Notes: generated by a model from the letters alone, not told the origin. Positions 44,440-53,808 are shown, counted from the stretch's first letter. The stretch is 64,000 nucleotides of DNA from Marinoscillum sp049115815 (GCA_049115815.1 JAGDZO010000005.1:186001-250000); one strand, 5' to 3'. Program-made: numbers and translations.

Positions 44440-45912
44440 ATGGACCATCAATTAATTAGTGCGCTTATTTTCAGCAGTGTTGCATTGGTCTTTGGGCTTT
44501 ACAATTCACTCCTCTTTTTTGAACTGAAGCAGAAAATTTATCTGCATTATTCAGTTATGATATTAAGTGTATCGGCATTTAATTATACGTTACATTTTTG
44601 GGATCATACCAATCTTATACTGTCGCATATAGTATTGATGATCGGGCCTATCATTATTATCAGTATGACCTTGTTTTCAAAGTCATTTATAGGAATCACC
44701 AAGTACAATTACCCCAATATCAACATCACAATCAACTGGATCGTATGGCTCTCTTTGGGCTTAATATCATTGTTTATCATAAATATGATAGGTCCGCAAA
44801 GCATAGTCTACCGCAATGCTATTGATGATGTAGTAGAATATCTGAACATGTTCTCCATTTTATTCCTGGTAATCTCCAACATATATTTATTCACCATCGA
44901 AACCAAGGCAAGACGTTTCATTTTACTGAATTTCAGCCTCCTGATTGCGGCAGGGTTATTTGCTGTCAACTCAATAGTTATTAGTGAAACTTTGACATCA
45001 GACTTATGGGTAAATTCTGACTTATTGTATCTACTGTTTACAGCCCAACTAATCCTATTCTCCTTGTTTGTCAGTCAGAAACTCAAACAATTGGAAAATG
45101 AAAAGCTAGAAATCCAAAGGGATATCAACAACAAATTAGAAAAGGAAGTCCTCAAAAAAACCAGATCACTTAACAATGCGCTAGACGAACTGCACAGTGA
45201 AAGAAAGTCACTTGCTGATACGCTGCTGTTGAAGAATAAACTATTCTCGCTCGTTTCGCACGATTTAAGAAACCCTCTTCAAAACATCAAATCATTGCTT
45301 CAGCTTTCAGACCAAAATCTGATTGATGATAAAAATCGGGAAAAAATATCCGAAGCGATCAAGTCAAAGCTATCTAATAGCATTGATACGATCAATCGGC
45401 TGCTTACTTGGTCATACCATCAATTGGACGGCATTAAGGTGCAAAAAGAAATCTGCACAATCGAAGAATATCTAGAAGAAACTAAGTCAGAATTGGAACA
45501 ATTGATGATTGACAAGTCCATCAAATTTCTAAAGCATATAGAAGTTCCGGTAGTAGAAATTGACCCTGAGATGTTTCGTACTATTTTGAGAAACTTAATT
45601 AGCAATGCCGTTAAGTTCAGTCCAAAGGATAGTACGATACTCATCAAATCTTTCTTGAATGAAAATAAACTAGAAATCAGCATAACGGATCAAGGACCAG
45701 GCATGAATGCAAACTGGTACGAAAACATGGTGCTCACAGGCAAGCCCGAAATTGAAACAGGCACAGAAGGGGAACAAGGCACAGGTTTTGGCTTGATGAT
45801 CGTTAAAGATTTTGTGGAAATGAATGATGGCAAAATGATCTGCGTGAGCAGTCGTCAAGGGACTACTTTTAGATTACTCTTTCCAGAGCCCTTAGTTACA
45901 AGTACGGATTGA
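44440..45912 (+). CDS. Membrane sensor histidine kinase (7TM-type)
   Basis: 490-aa kinase. The N-terminal 215 residues hold about seven hydrophobic helices, a 7TMR-DISM-like or similar sensor without a periplasmic domain. A coiled coil (about 215-265) leads to the HisKA region with SLVSHDLRNPLQN (H274) and the ATPase domain with an N-box LRNLISNAVKFS, ITDQGPGM and GTGFGLMIV. No receiver follows directly, so the partner regulator is not in this position. Orphan kinase; ligand unknown. Confidence 0.9.
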   Translation: MDHQLISALIFSSVALVFGLYNSLLFFELKQKIYLHYSVMILSVSAFNYTLHFWDHTNLILSHIVLMIGPIIIISMTLFSKSFIGITKYNYPNINITINWIVWLSLGLISLFIINMIGPQSIVYRNAIDDVVEYLNMFSILFLVISNIYLFTIETKARRFILLNFSLLIAAGLFAVNSIVISETLTSDLWVNSDLLYLLFTAQLILFSLFVSQKLKQLENEKLEIQRDINNKLEKEVLKKTRSLNNALDELHSERKSLADTLLLKNKLFSLVSHDLRNPLQNIKSLLQLSDQNLIDDKNREKISEAIKSKLSNSIDTINRLLTWSYHQLDGIKVQKEICTIEEYLEETKSELEQLMIDKSIKFLKHIEVPVVEIDPEMFRTILRNLISNAVKFSPKDSTILIKSFLNENKLEISITDQGPGMNANWYENMVLTGKPEIETGTEGEQGTGFGLMIVKDFVEMNDGKMICVSSRQGTTFRLLFPEPLVTSTD

Positions 45913-46163
45913 CGTCAACGGTGGATTTCGTTGGAAATCATCCATGAGATTAAAATGGATCTATTTCTCAATAGCATTCTCACTTCTCATAAAGCTTTCT
46001 TTTCTCCATTTGATAGCTAGGCTTATTGAGATTAGCATATTTCTAAGAGAAAATAAAGAAGATTCGGACTTCAATTTCTCAAACCTTTTTCTGGTTCCAA
46101 TCGGTGATTCAAAAAATTGTTTGGGTCAAAATCAGTTCGCTTGACCTTCAACTTGTCCTAAAC

Positions 46164-46199
46164 AATAAAAAAGCCCTCCTAACATGATTAGAAGGGCTT
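46164..46199 (-). terminator. Terminator after tRNA-Leu(CAA)
   Basis: On the minus strand AAGCCCTTCTAA pairs with TTAGGAGGGCTT (46199-46171) with one mismatch and a short TCATG loop, followed by TTTTTT. It begins 5 bp after the tRNA gene end. Confidence 0.8.
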
Positions 46200-46203
46200 C
46201 AAG

Positions 46204-46284
46204 TACCTGAGGCCGGAATCGAACCGGCACTCCAAAGGAACACGAGTTTGAGTCGTGCGCGTCTACCAGTTCCGCCACTCAGGC
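46204..46284 (-). tRNA. tRNA-Leu, anticodon CAA
   Basis: Read on the minus strand the 81 nt begin GCCTGAGTGGCGGAAC with D-loop GGTAGACGC. The anticodon loop is CTCAAAC inside the stem CACGA/TCGTG, giving anticodon CAA (codon UUG). A long variable arm and the T-loop GGTTCGATTCC follow; the acceptor stem has a G-U pair at its first position. Discriminator A; CCA is not encoded. Confidence 0.95.
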
Positions 46285-46355
46285 ATCTAACTCGCTGGTT
46301 CTCTCCAGCGCTGCTAAACGGTTGGCAAAGCTATCAAAAGGAGTCTATTAATACA

Positions 46356-46387
46356 AACAAAAAAAGGGTGTCAATTGACACCCCTTA
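46356..46387 (-). terminator. Terminator of the secreted-protein gene at 46413
   Basis: A palindromic stem GGGTGTCAATTGACACCC (46366-46383) is followed on the minus strand by a run of seven T and then GTTTG. It separates the protein gene from the tRNA-Leu gene downstream. Confidence 0.8.
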
Positions 46388-46412
46388 CGAATAATTATTT
46401 TACTTCAACCTT

Positions 46413-47003
46413 TTAAAATTCAAATACCTCTTGAGACACTACATTGTCTTTATCAAATAGGATGAAAGTCACTTGATCCCCTCTTAGCTCTTCGAAATTG
46501 AATACTTTATGAACTTGAGTAACTCCATCGTAATTCTGCTTAAACACGATTTCATCATTCTCATCCAAAATATACAAACTCACGATTTGCTGCTCCAGCT
46601 TAGAACCTACCATAGCCACTTTTCGCTCTTCTCTCTGCACAAACCTTAAGTTCATGCCTTTGAGATCGTCAATAGTGATATCCTCCGAATATTGATAGTC
46701 ATCCGAAGAAATCTTAAGCTCATATTCACCATTTGGCAAATGTGATAAATCAAAGGTCCTAACGAACGAAGTTGATTTAACCTGATTTTCATATACCAAC
46801 TTATCTTGTTTGTCCCATATCTCGAATTTCACGAGCTGCTGTTGCTCTGCAAAAAACTCCACACGGTACTTCATGTTCTCTTCTTCCATGATTCTACAAT
46901 TGCTGTAGATGCTAGATGAATCTACTGCGTTTGCAAGTGATGCACTAAAAACTATTAATAGTGCAAGCATGTGTTTTACTGTTTGTCTCATAGTTGTGTT
47001 CAT
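46413..47003 (-). CDS. Exported protein with repeated beta domain, 196 aa
   Basis: Signal peptide MRQTVKHMLALLIVFSASLA, cleaved near ANAVDS. The mature part contains two similar beta-rich segments: VKFEIWDKQDKLVYENQVK with FDLSHLPNGEYELKISSD, and VSLYILDENDEIVFKQNYD with FNFEELRGDQVTFILFD. This is the strand pattern of T9SS-type sorting or similar Ig-like domains, but it lacks the PNP motif, so it may be a periplasmic structural protein. Function unknown. Upstream (47004-47060) a weak promoter CAACTTTG is possible. Confidence 0.7.
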   Translation of the reverse strand: MNTTMRQTVKHMLALLIVFSASLANAVDSSSIYSNCRIMEEENMKYRVEFFAEQQQLVKFEIWDKQDKLVYENQVKSTSFVRTFDLSHLPNGEYELKISSDDYQYSEDITIDDLKGMNLRFVQREERKVAMVGSKLEQQIVSLYILDENDEIVFKQNYDGVTQVHKVFNFEELRGDQVTFILFDKDNVVSQEVFEF

Positions 47004-47362
47004 TTAAGTGATTAACTATGATGCAAAGTTGACACTCAAATCATGACTTTTGCAATGTTCAAGCACTTTCATTGCGACCTTTATATCATAATTACATAAT
47101 ATTTACACTCCGTATAATGATAAGGTGCTTTCATTAAAAATATTACTTTATAACTCGTTCGACCATCGTTCTCATTGCATTATTTTTATCATTTATATTA
47201 CTATTTCTTACTGTTGATTCAATTTTTTCCTAGAAACTACTAATATCATCAGTTCAATTCCTTAAAATCCTTATCAAAAACTCGTTTGGCTTACTTCTAT
47301 ATACAGCACAACTTAACTCTACCAATGCATAACTTGGAACCTCATTTTCACTTAACCTATAG
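47004..47362. other. AT-rich intergenic region, no gene seen
   Basis: This divergent 359-bp gap between the exported-protein gene and the RDD gene is AT-rich, with no ORF, tRNA or clear hairpin that I can support. It must contain promoters for both flanking genes, but no full TTG-N19-TAnnTTTG pair was identified. Confidence 0.5.
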
Positions 47363-47755
47363 ATGAAAAACATCAACGCTACTTTTTGGAACAGATTAAT
47401 GGCTCACAACATTGATCTTACAGTACTGCTGCCAATCTGGCTAGGGGTGAGTTTCTTGATAGAAGAAAATGCTACTTTGTTTGTAGCCATACTCATCATC
47501 ACCTATCTCTATGACCTGATCTGCAATATCTCTCCTTGGCAAGGTACATTGGGCAAAAAAATGATGAAGATGAAGGTGATTGGTCAGAATTCCGAGTCAT
47601 TGGGTTTTGGGCGAAGCATAATCAGATCTTTCATCAAAATATTGTCTTTACCCATTCTATATATCGTGATTCTGATGGTCATTATCCGCAAGGACAAGTC
47701 GGCAATCCATGATTTGGTAGTAGGAAGTAGTGTAATTATTTCCCCCAACACGTGA
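47363..47755 (+). CDS. RDD family membrane protein
   Basis: 130-aa inner-membrane protein. FWNRLMAHNIDLTVL near the start is the RDD box (Arg and Asp conserved; the first Arg-x-x-Ala-His-x-x-Asp). Three hydrophobic helices follow, and WQGTLGKKMMKMKVIG with a final KDKSAIHDLVVGS is the C-terminal family motif. Role unclear; some RDD proteins work as Na+/H+ antiporters. Confidence 0.85.
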   Translation: MKNINATFWNRLMAHNIDLTVLLPIWLGVSFLIEENATLFVAILIITYLYDLICNISPWQGTLGKKMMKMKVIGQNSESLGFGRSIIRSFIKILSLPILYIVILMVIIRKDKSAIHDLVVGSSVIISPNT

Positions 47756-47827
47756 TTTTTCAAATAATCATTCGGCAAGGAATTAAAGAAAATGGTATCT
47801 TTCACTTTATAACTACACCTAACAACA

Positions 47828-48412
47828 ATGGAACAAGAAACCGGACTTAAAAAATTTGAGAATTTCTTCGAGGGATTTATTTTCTGGAGTAGATGGGTAC
47901 AAGCACCCTTATATACAGGATTGACTATCGCTGCATTTCTTTACCTATTTAAGTTTTTCCAAGAGCTTTATCATTTGTTTTTGCACACCTATACTTGGGA
48001 TGACAACCAGATGATGCTTGGTATCCTGGCTTTGGTGGACATCTCCATGGTAATGAACCTTGTAGTCATGGTTACAATAGGTGGTTATTCCATTTTCACC
48101 AGTCGTATAGATGTAGACCTACATGAGGACAAGCCACTTTGGCTTGAGGATCTAGATGCTGGACAACTCAAGATTAAGTTATCTACATCCTTAGCATCCA
48201 TTTCGGGAGTACAATTACTTAAGACATTCATCAACTATAGAGAAGCTACCCAGAAAGAAGATAGCGAAGCAGTAATCATTGAAATCGTGATTCATATGGT
48301 CTTCATTGTGTCGGCATTCTTACTGGCCGTAACAGAGAAAACCACTCACAGCTACAAGCATGGTCATGCTGCCATGATAGCTAAAGAAGATTCAAAAGAT
48401 AAAGATCACTAA
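47828..48412 (+). CDS. UPF0114 (YqhA-like) membrane protein
   Basis: 194-aa integral membrane protein. FEGFIFWSRWVQAPLYTGLT at residues 12-31 is the UPF0114 signature. Four hydrophobic segments are visible, the second with LALVDISMVMNLVVMVTIGGY, the last near 160. GQLKIKLSTSLASISGVQLLKTF is conserved. No known function. A strong terminator follows. Confidence 0.88.
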   Translation: MEQETGLKKFENFFEGFIFWSRWVQAPLYTGLTIAAFLYLFKFFQELYHLFLHTYTWDDNQMMLGILALVDISMVMNLVVMVTIGGYSIFTSRIDVDLHEDKPLWLEDLDAGQLKIKLSTSLASISGVQLLKTFINYREATQKEDSEAVIIEIVIHMVFIVSAFLLAVTEKTTHSYKHGHAAMIAKEDSKDKDH

Positions 48413-48441
48413 TTCGATTAAATCGAATTTCTGACAAAAAG

Positions 48442-48472
48442 AAACCTCCAGAAATACTTTGGAGGTTTTTTT
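48442..48472 (+). terminator. Rho-independent terminator of the UPF0114 gene
   Basis: AAACCTCCA (48442-48450) and TGGAGGTTT (48460-48468) form a 9-bp stem with a 9-nt loop, then a run of T. Thirty bp after the stop. Confidence 0.85.
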
Positions 48473-48491
48473 ATGGCATCAGCGGATCAAT

Positions 48492-49544
48492 TCAGTAATT
48501 CCAATCCGCCTGATCCATTTCTTCTAATGCAGCAACTAAAAGCGCTATCGACCCAATAATATCCGATTTATGGGCCATTTCTATAACTTGATGCAGATGC
48601 CTAGTAGGTATCGAAATAGCCCCTGCAATAGATCCATTCTTACCCATCCTCTGTACACCTGAGGTATCTGTGCCTCCAGCTGCTAATATTTCTGGCTGCC
48701 AAGCAATATCATGTTTTGCAGCTGTCTGCTTCAGAAACTTGACCATCCGAGAATCACAGATCGTCATGGCATCCATGATCTTAATAGCCGTTCCTTTACC
48801 TAACTCAGTAACGCGCTCGTGAGATTGCGCTCCTGGGAGATCATAGGCGATAGTAGTATCTAAGGCTAGTCCAAAATCAGGGTTGATAGTGTGAGATGCC
48901 ACATTCGCTCCTCGTATCCCTACTTCTTCTTGCACAGTGAAAACTCCATAAAAATCATAGGCCGGTGCTTGAATGTTTTTGAGTGCTTCTATGAGAATGT
49001 ACACAGAGACCCTGTTGTCTATAGATTTACAATTCACGCACTCGCCCATTTCGATCAACTCTCTCTGACGAGTAATCGGATCTCCAATCTCAATGAGTGC
49101 TTCCAGCGCCTCTTTAGATAATCCACAGTCGATAAAGAAATCCTCAATCTTGGCAGGTTTATTTCTTTCTTCAGCTTTCATTACATGGATAGGCTTGCTC
49201 CCCATCACGCCTATCACGTCTTCCTTACCATGAATGATCACTCTCTGAGATGTGAGTGTTTTAGGATCAAAACCTCCCAATGTTTGAAATCTAATGAATC
49301 CATTCTCATCGATATGAGAAACCAAAAAGCCAATCTCGTCCATGTGGGCAGCAACCATCACCTTTTTCCCTTCTGGGTTTTTAGTACCTTTCTTGACGGC
49401 TATCACGTTGCCCATATTATCCACGCTCACCTCATCCACAAACTCCGAGATTTCCTTGATTACCAATTCTCGGATAGGATTCTCAAACCCTGGTGCTCCC
49501 GGGATTTCGCAGATTTCTTTGAGTAAGCTTACATTGACTTCCAT
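48492..49544 (-). CDS. M42 family aminopeptidase
   Basis: 350-aa co-catalytic zinc peptidase (glutamyl aminopeptidase / endoglucanase M-like), removing N-terminal residues from peptides. Visible metal and catalytic regions are VAAHMDEIGFLV (His and Asp), SIDNRVSVYILIEAL, VQEEVGIRGANVASHTINPD (Glu-Glu pair) and ALDTTIAYD, with GTDTSGVQ and ISIPTRHLHQVIE near the end. Soluble; such enzymes often form dodecamers. Starts at the ATG at 49544. Confidence 0.95.
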   Translation of the reverse strand: MEVNVSLLKEICEIPGAPGFENPIRELVIKEISEFVDEVSVDNMGNVIAVKKGTKNPEGKKVMVAAHMDEIGFLVSHIDENGFIRFQTLGGFDPKTLTSQRVIIHGKEDVIGVMGSKPIHVMKAEERNKPAKIEDFFIDCGLSKEALEALIEIGDPITRQRELIEMGECVNCKSIDNRVSVYILIEALKNIQAPAYDFYGVFTVQEEVGIRGANVASHTINPDFGLALDTTIAYDLPGAQSHERVTELGKGTAIKIMDAMTICDSRMVKFLKQTAAKHDIAWQPEILAAGGTDTSGVQRMGKNGSIAGAISIPTRHLHQVIEMAHKSDIIGSIALLVAALEEMDQADWNY

Positions 49545-49563
49545 AATTATTGCTTTAAATGAA

Positions 49564-49592
49564 AGAAAGTCCGGCTAAACAACCAGACTTTC
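49564..49592 (-). terminator. Terminator after tRNA-Leu(GAG)
   Basis: GAAAGTCTGG (49592-49583) pairs with CCGGACTTTC (49574-49565) on the minus strand with one mismatch, followed by TTTCATTT. It begins 5 bp after the tRNA. Confidence 0.65.
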
Positions 49593-49596
49593 GAAG

Positions 49597-49680
49597 TGCG
49601 CACGAGAAGAGTCGAACTTCCACGACCATAAGGTCACCAGCCCCTCAAGCTGGCGCGTCTACCAATTCCGCCACGTGCGC
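49597..49680 (-). tRNA. tRNA-Leu, anticodon GAG
   Basis: 84 nt on the minus strand beginning GCGCACGTGGCGGAATTGG, D-loop GGTAGACGC, anticodon loop TTGAGGG between CCAGC and GCTGG stems (anticodon GAG, codons CUC/CUU), a long variable arm, and T-loop GTTCGACTC. The acceptor stem GCGCACG/CGTGCGC is perfect. Discriminator A; no encoded CCA. Confidence 0.95.
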
Positions 49681-49742
49681 GAATGAGATGGCAAATTTAC
49701 TTGCTTAATTGAATTTGAAAAGGAACAATCCCCTTATTTATT

Positions 49743-50690
49743 TTATTCCACTTGCCATACCGAATCACAGAAAAGATTCTGGCCGTCAAAAAAATTAGCC
49801 ACCAACTTGAACCCTGTATTTGTGGCCAAATAATTGATCTCATCTAAACTGTATTTTTTGGATACCTCCATGAAAATGGGCTCCCATGCTTCAAAATGAA
49901 AGGTTCTATCCAACTTTTCAATTCGAACAGATAATGCTTTTTTGCTGATCAAGTAGCTACGGCATTGGCCAGTTAATGGGTCATAAATAGGATGGTGATC
50001 AAATTGGTTTAGTTCAAAATTTCCTTCCAACTCTTCATTGATCCGTCTCAACAAGTTTTTATTAAATGCTTCAGTAACGCCTTGCTTGTCATTGTAAGCA
50101 TTCAAAATAATTTGAGGATCTTTCTTGAGGTCAAATCCAATCATCAACAGGTCACCTTTTTTGAGATTGTCACGAATTCCAGATAAAAACGATATAGCCG
50201 TTTCATTTAGAAAGTTGCCAATATTGGAGCCCAAAAAAAACACCAGAGAACGATGATCATTTTTGAATTTCAACTCATTCAGCACTTTGAAATAGTCACC
50301 AGCAAGTGGTTCAATATTTAATCCTGGCACTTCCTTTTCAAGTGAACTGCTCAACACTTGCAATACATTCTCAGAAATATCTACAGGAGCATACGTGAAA
50401 TCTATCCCACTATCTCGAAAATGCCGCAACAATACTTTAGTCTTGGCGCCATCTCCCGCTCCCAGTTCCAACAATCTAAAGTGATCCGAGGTATCAATTA
50501 TCTCAAGGATGTCATTCTTCTTCGTATTGAAAATCTCCAACTCGGCCCTAGAGAGATAGTATTCATCAAGATTCATGATCTGTTGAAACAGCTCGTCCCC
50601 CCTTTCGTCATAAAAGTACTTAGAGGAAAGCTTTTTAGGGTTGGAAGACAATCCATCCAATACGTCTTGAGAAAACTGATCTAATGACAC
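49743..50690 (-). CDS. egtD: L-histidine N-alpha-methyltransferase (ergothioneine)
   Basis: 315-aa SAM-dependent enzyme that trimethylates histidine to hercynine. LSSKYFYDERGDELFQQIM at 21-39 is the EgtD N-terminal signature, LLELGAGDGAKT near 73 is the SAM-binding loop, and TYAPVDIS and FFLGSNIGNF follow. MIGFDLKKDPQIILNAYND is also conserved. It lies 21 bp downstream of egtB on the same strand, so the pair forms an ergothioneine operon. No egtC or egtE is seen nearby. Confidence 0.93.
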   Translation of the reverse strand: MSLDQFSQDVLDGLSSNPKKLSSKYFYDERGDELFQQIMNLDEYYLSRAELEIFNTKKNDILEIIDTSDHFRLLELGAGDGAKTKVLLRHFRDSGIDFTYAPVDISENVLQVLSSSLEKEVPGLNIEPLAGDYFKVLNELKFKNDHRSLVFFLGSNIGNFLNETAISFLSGIRDNLKKGDLLMIGFDLKKDPQIILNAYNDKQGVTEAFNKNLLRRINEELEGNFELNQFDHHPIYDPLTGQCRSYLISKKALSVRIEKLDRTFHFEAWEPIFMEVSKKYSLDEINYLATNTGFKLVANFFDGQNLFCDSVWQVE

Positions 50691-50711
50691 TATGTCTATT
50701 TTTTGTATTTA

Positions 50712-51953
50712 TTATTGTTGATGGCGAGCCAATCTGATGCCACTAAAAAGCCATTGCATTTGTGGTGCGAAGAAATTTCGATAAGTAGCTCTGATATGTG
50801 ATTTTGGAGTAGCGAAAGAGCCGCCTCTAAGTACATGTTGATTTACCATAAACTTGCCATTGTACTCCCCTAAAGCCCCTTCGGGAACCTTATAGTATGG
50901 ATAGGGCAAATAGGCACTACCAGTCCACTCCCATAAGTTTCCATAAAAATCTGATCCTCCTGTATCTATAGTCGAGAACTCTCGGTTTTCCACATAGTTA
51001 CTTTTCGGATCATCTATAGCCCCATGCATCTTCGCGGCTATTTCCCATTCAAATTCGGTTGGCAATCTTGCCTTACTCCATTTGGCGAAAGCATCTGCCT
51101 CATAATAGGAAACATGAGATACTGGAGCATCCATCTGAAGCAAACTCAGACCGGTCAGGTTATACTGATGCCATTCTTGCCCCTCCTTCAACCAGTACAT
51201 TGGATTTTTAACCCCTTCCCGATTGATCCAATCCCAGCCATCCGACAACCAATAGCGATGATTCGTATAGCCACCTGAATTAATAAAATCTAGATATTCT
51301 CGATTGGTCACGAGTCGATCAGATATTTCAAAGGCTTCAAGATGCACTTCATGCCTGCCGTGTTCATTATCAAATGCAAAACCTTCACCATCATTACCAA
51401 TCTTATAATTCCCTTTCGGAATTGATAACCATTTGGCTGGTTTTGAATCAGATGTCAAGTCCGAATTAGCTGGCTGATAAATAGGCAATAAAGGATTATG
51501 CCCAAGAATATATTTGATATCATATAACAGCAGTTCTTGGTGCTGCTGCTCATGCTGCAAACCCACTTCAAGAATGTGTGATTGTTCACTGGTAAGCTCT
51601 CTTCCGTGTAAGAAATCGTTCATAGATTGGTCTACTCTATTTCGATATGTCAACACCTCATCCACAGTAGGTCGTGTAAGTGCACCCCTTTCAGATCTTG
51701 ACCATCGGTTACCAGCTGATACGTAATAGCTATTAAACAACAGCGGATAGTTCTCGTCTACCAATTCATAACCTTCCATAAAAGGCACCAAAAGGAACAT
51801 TTCAAAAAACCACGTGGTATGAGCCAAATGCCATTTGGGAGGGCTAACATCTAAAGTAGGTTGAACCACAAAATCTTCAACGGAAAGCGGTTCTACCAAT
51901 GCTAATGTTTGATTTCTTACTTGATGAAACCGGCTTAGTATTTCTAAATTCAA
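50712..51953 (-). CDS. egtB: Ergothioneine biosynthesis protein (sulfoxide synthase)
   Basis: 413-aa non-heme iron oxygenase that couples a thiol to hercynine. The N-terminal DinB-type four-helix domain carries HLAHTTWFFEMFLL and LQHEQQHQELLLYD, the histidine set for Fe. The C-terminal formylglycine-generating-enzyme-like domain shows FAFDNEHGRHEVHLEAF, NREYLDF, LPTEFEWEIAAKM, GNLWEWTGSAY and VLRGGSFATPKSHIRATYRNFF. It starts at TTG 51953: an in-frame TAG lies 28 bp upstream and no ATG intervenes. The thiol donor (Cys or gamma-Glu-Cys) is not determined. Confidence 0.93.
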   Translation of the reverse strand: MNLEILSRFHQVRNQTLALVEPLSVEDFVVQPTLDVSPPKWHLAHTTWFFEMFLLVPFMEGYELVDENYPLLFNSYYVSAGNRWSRSERGALTRPTVDEVLTYRNRVDQSMNDFLHGRELTSEQSHILEVGLQHEQQHQELLLYDIKYILGHNPLLPIYQPANSDLTSDSKPAKWLSIPKGNYKIGNDGEGFAFDNEHGRHEVHLEAFEISDRLVTNREYLDFINSGGYTNHRYWLSDGWDWINREGVKNPMYWLKEGQEWHQYNLTGLSLLQMDAPVSHVSYYEADAFAKWSKARLPTEFEWEIAAKMHGAIDDPKSNYVENREFSTIDTGGSDFYGNLWEWTGSAYLPYPYYKVPEGALGEYNGKFMVNQHVLRGGSFATPKSHIRATYRNFFAPQMQWLFSGIRLARHQQ

Positions 51954-52022
51954 AAAAAAGATAGATTGGTTCTGTAAAAACTATTCAAGTTTTGTTTCAG
52001 AGGATTTAACAGGAATATGTCA

Positions 52023-52778
52023 TTAATCGTTCAGCCATTTTTTAAATGAACCTGAGCGCTCTACACTCACTATTACGTCCATGGCTTTCGGAGCAGGTGG
52101 CACTAATTCGATCTTCACCCTACTTTTTGAATAGGCTATCATATTATTGATACTGCCATATGAGATGATGAATTTACGATTGATTCTGAAGAATTTCTTC
52201 GGGTCTAACACACCTTCTAGATCTCCAAGATTCATATTGAGAATATGCTGCGACCCTTTCTGATTCACCAAAAACGTATAACGATCTTCACTGAAGAAAT
52301 ACGCTACTTCTTCTACAGGGATTGATTGGATCTTATCACCCAGCGAAACCATGAACCTCTCTTGAAAAGACTTTGGCTTCAAGGCATCTAAGAGATTAGA
52401 CATATCTACCTCCTCGCCCGATTGCTTCAAAGACTGGTATTTCTCTATGGCCACTTTTAGCTCATCCTGGTCGACGGGCTTCAGTAGGTAGTCAATACTA
52501 TTCTGCTTGAAAGCTGTAATCGCATATTGGTTATAGGCAGTAGTAATGATAATAGGGATGGTCTTGGCTACATGCTTAAAAATCTCAAAACTTAGTCCAT
52601 CACCTAGCTCAATATCTGAGAGAATTAAATCGACGGTATTCTCCTCAAACCAAGCAGTTGCATTTTTGATGCTATCTAAAACAACAACTACTTCAGCTTC
52701 GGGCACAGCACCCTTCAATGTTTTTTGTAAAGTCTCCGCGGCTAGTGACTCGTCTTCTATTATGGCTACTTTAAACAT
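52023..52778 (-). CDS. LytTR family response regulator
   Basis: 251-aa regulator. The N-terminal receiver has IIEDESLAAETL at the start, phosphoacceptor Asp in DLILSDIELGDG (about D57), a Thr in IIITTAYNQ and Lys in LLKPVD. The C-terminal LytTR DNA-binding domain begins about 140 with SLGDKIQSIPVEEVAYFFSEDRY and includes FFRINRKFIISYGSI. It is the partner of the REC-kinase encoded 35 bp upstream. Confidence 0.95.
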   Translation of the reverse strand: MFKVAIIEDESLAAETLQKTLKGAVPEAEVVVVLDSIKNATAWFEENTVDLILSDIELGDGLSFEIFKHVAKTIPIIITTAYNQYAITAFKQNSIDYLLKPVDQDELKVAIEKYQSLKQSGEEVDMSNLLDALKPKSFQERFMVSLGDKIQSIPVEEVAYFFSEDRYTFLVNQKGSQHILNMNLGDLEGVLDPKKFFRINRKFIISYGSINNMIAYSKSRVKIELVPPAPKAMDVIVSVERSGSFKKWLND

Positions 52779-52813
52779 ATTTTCCAGTATCTACTTGATT
52801 AATTAAGGCTAAT

Positions 52814-53794
52814 TTAAAGTAGTAGAGGAATTCTAACCTCATAATTTCCATCCTTTTGAGAAAAGGACGGCTCGCGATCTGTTACTAACGCCAGGCGCTT
52901 TCTCAAATTTTCTTGACCTATACCGGTAGAATATTGCGAAGCGTCCTTTGGCTGGTAATTATTCTTAACCACCACGTCCTCACCGTCAATATAAATCTCT
53001 ATAAAAATCGGGTTCTCTTTAGTTACCAGATTGTGCTTAAGAATATTCTCTACCATCATTTGAAGAGATGCATTGACTACTTTAAATTTCTTATGTTCTT
53101 CGGTAATAGTATGTGTGAAATTCACCGCATTCTGAAACCTCACCCTCTGCAGGAATACGAAGTTTTCTACAAACTCCATCTCTGATAAGATGGAAGTTTC
53201 GTTTTCATTGTGATCAAGTAAAAATCTATAGGTGTTGGCCAAATTCTTAACAAAAGCTCTCGCCTTCTCATTGTCCTCCACCAAGGCATGGAGTGTGTTC
53301 AGGCAGTTAAACAAGAAATGAGGATTGACTTGATTTCGAAGTTTTTCCAGCTCTGCTATAGCTCGTTCTTTCTCCACTCGCTCTGCATTAACCTTCAATT
53401 CTCTATTGAGCATGCGTAGATTATAGGTCTCCACGGCGCGGTTGACCACCAATCTCATCTCCTCAAAGGTCCATGGCTTGGCTATGTAATAAAAAATGTG
53501 TCCTTCATTGACGGCATTGACTACAGTTTCCATGTCAGCATAGCCCGTCACAAGGATTCGAACGCATTCTCTAGATACAGATAGTGACTTTTTCAAAAAC
53601 TCAACACCCGTCATTTTGGGCATGCGTTGATCCGTCAAAATCACCTTAATATCCTGATTCTCAATGAGAATCTCCATGGCTTCATCTCCAGAATAAGCCG
53701 TCAGAATCTCGTATTCTTTCCTAAATACTGAACGGAAATAGTCAATATTTCCCTTCTCGTCATCTACATAAAGAATTTTGATATTCTCACTCAT
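52814..53794 (-). CDS. REC-domain fused to a LytS-type histidine kinase
   Basis: 326-aa cytosolic protein. Residues 1-125 are a receiver domain (ILYVDDEKGNIDYF, VILTDQRMPKMTG, LVTGYAD, YYIAKPW). A coiled coil (about 130-155) leads to a His_kinase (LytS/YehU-type) domain with NQVNPHFLFNCLNTLHALVE, the phospho-His region, and a C-terminal ATPase (MVENILKHNL, GIGQENLRKRLAL). It has no membrane sensor, so its input is phosphorylation of the receiver by another kinase. It works with the LytTR regulator downstream. Confidence 0.92.
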   Translation of the reverse strand: MSENIKILYVDDEKGNIDYFRSVFRKEYEILTAYSGDEAMEILIENQDIKVILTDQRMPKMTGVEFLKKSLSVSRECVRILVTGYADMETVVNAVNEGHIFYYIAKPWTFEEMRLVVNRAVETYNLRMLNRELKVNAERVEKERAIAELEKLRNQVNPHFLFNCLNTLHALVEDNEKARAFVKNLANTYRFLLDHNENETSILSEMEFVENFVFLQRVRFQNAVNFTHTITEEHKKFKVVNASLQMMVENILKHNLVTKENPIFIEIYIDGEDVVVKNNYQPKDASQYSTGIGQENLRKRLALVTDREPSFSQKDGNYEVRIPLLL

Positions 53795-53808
53795 CTGATC
53801 TGTGATTT

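Noticed and set aside
45944..46144. A 66-aa plus-strand frame after the histidine kinase
   Set aside because: It has a hydrophobic stretch but no signal-like end, no neighbours in the same transcript and ends near the tRNA terminator. Could be chance in AT-rich DNA.
47169..47185. A core-like TTCTCATTGCA at about 47171 as a second attachment site
   Set aside because: Only 11 bases match, there is no partner nearby and no recombinase in that region; chance is likely.
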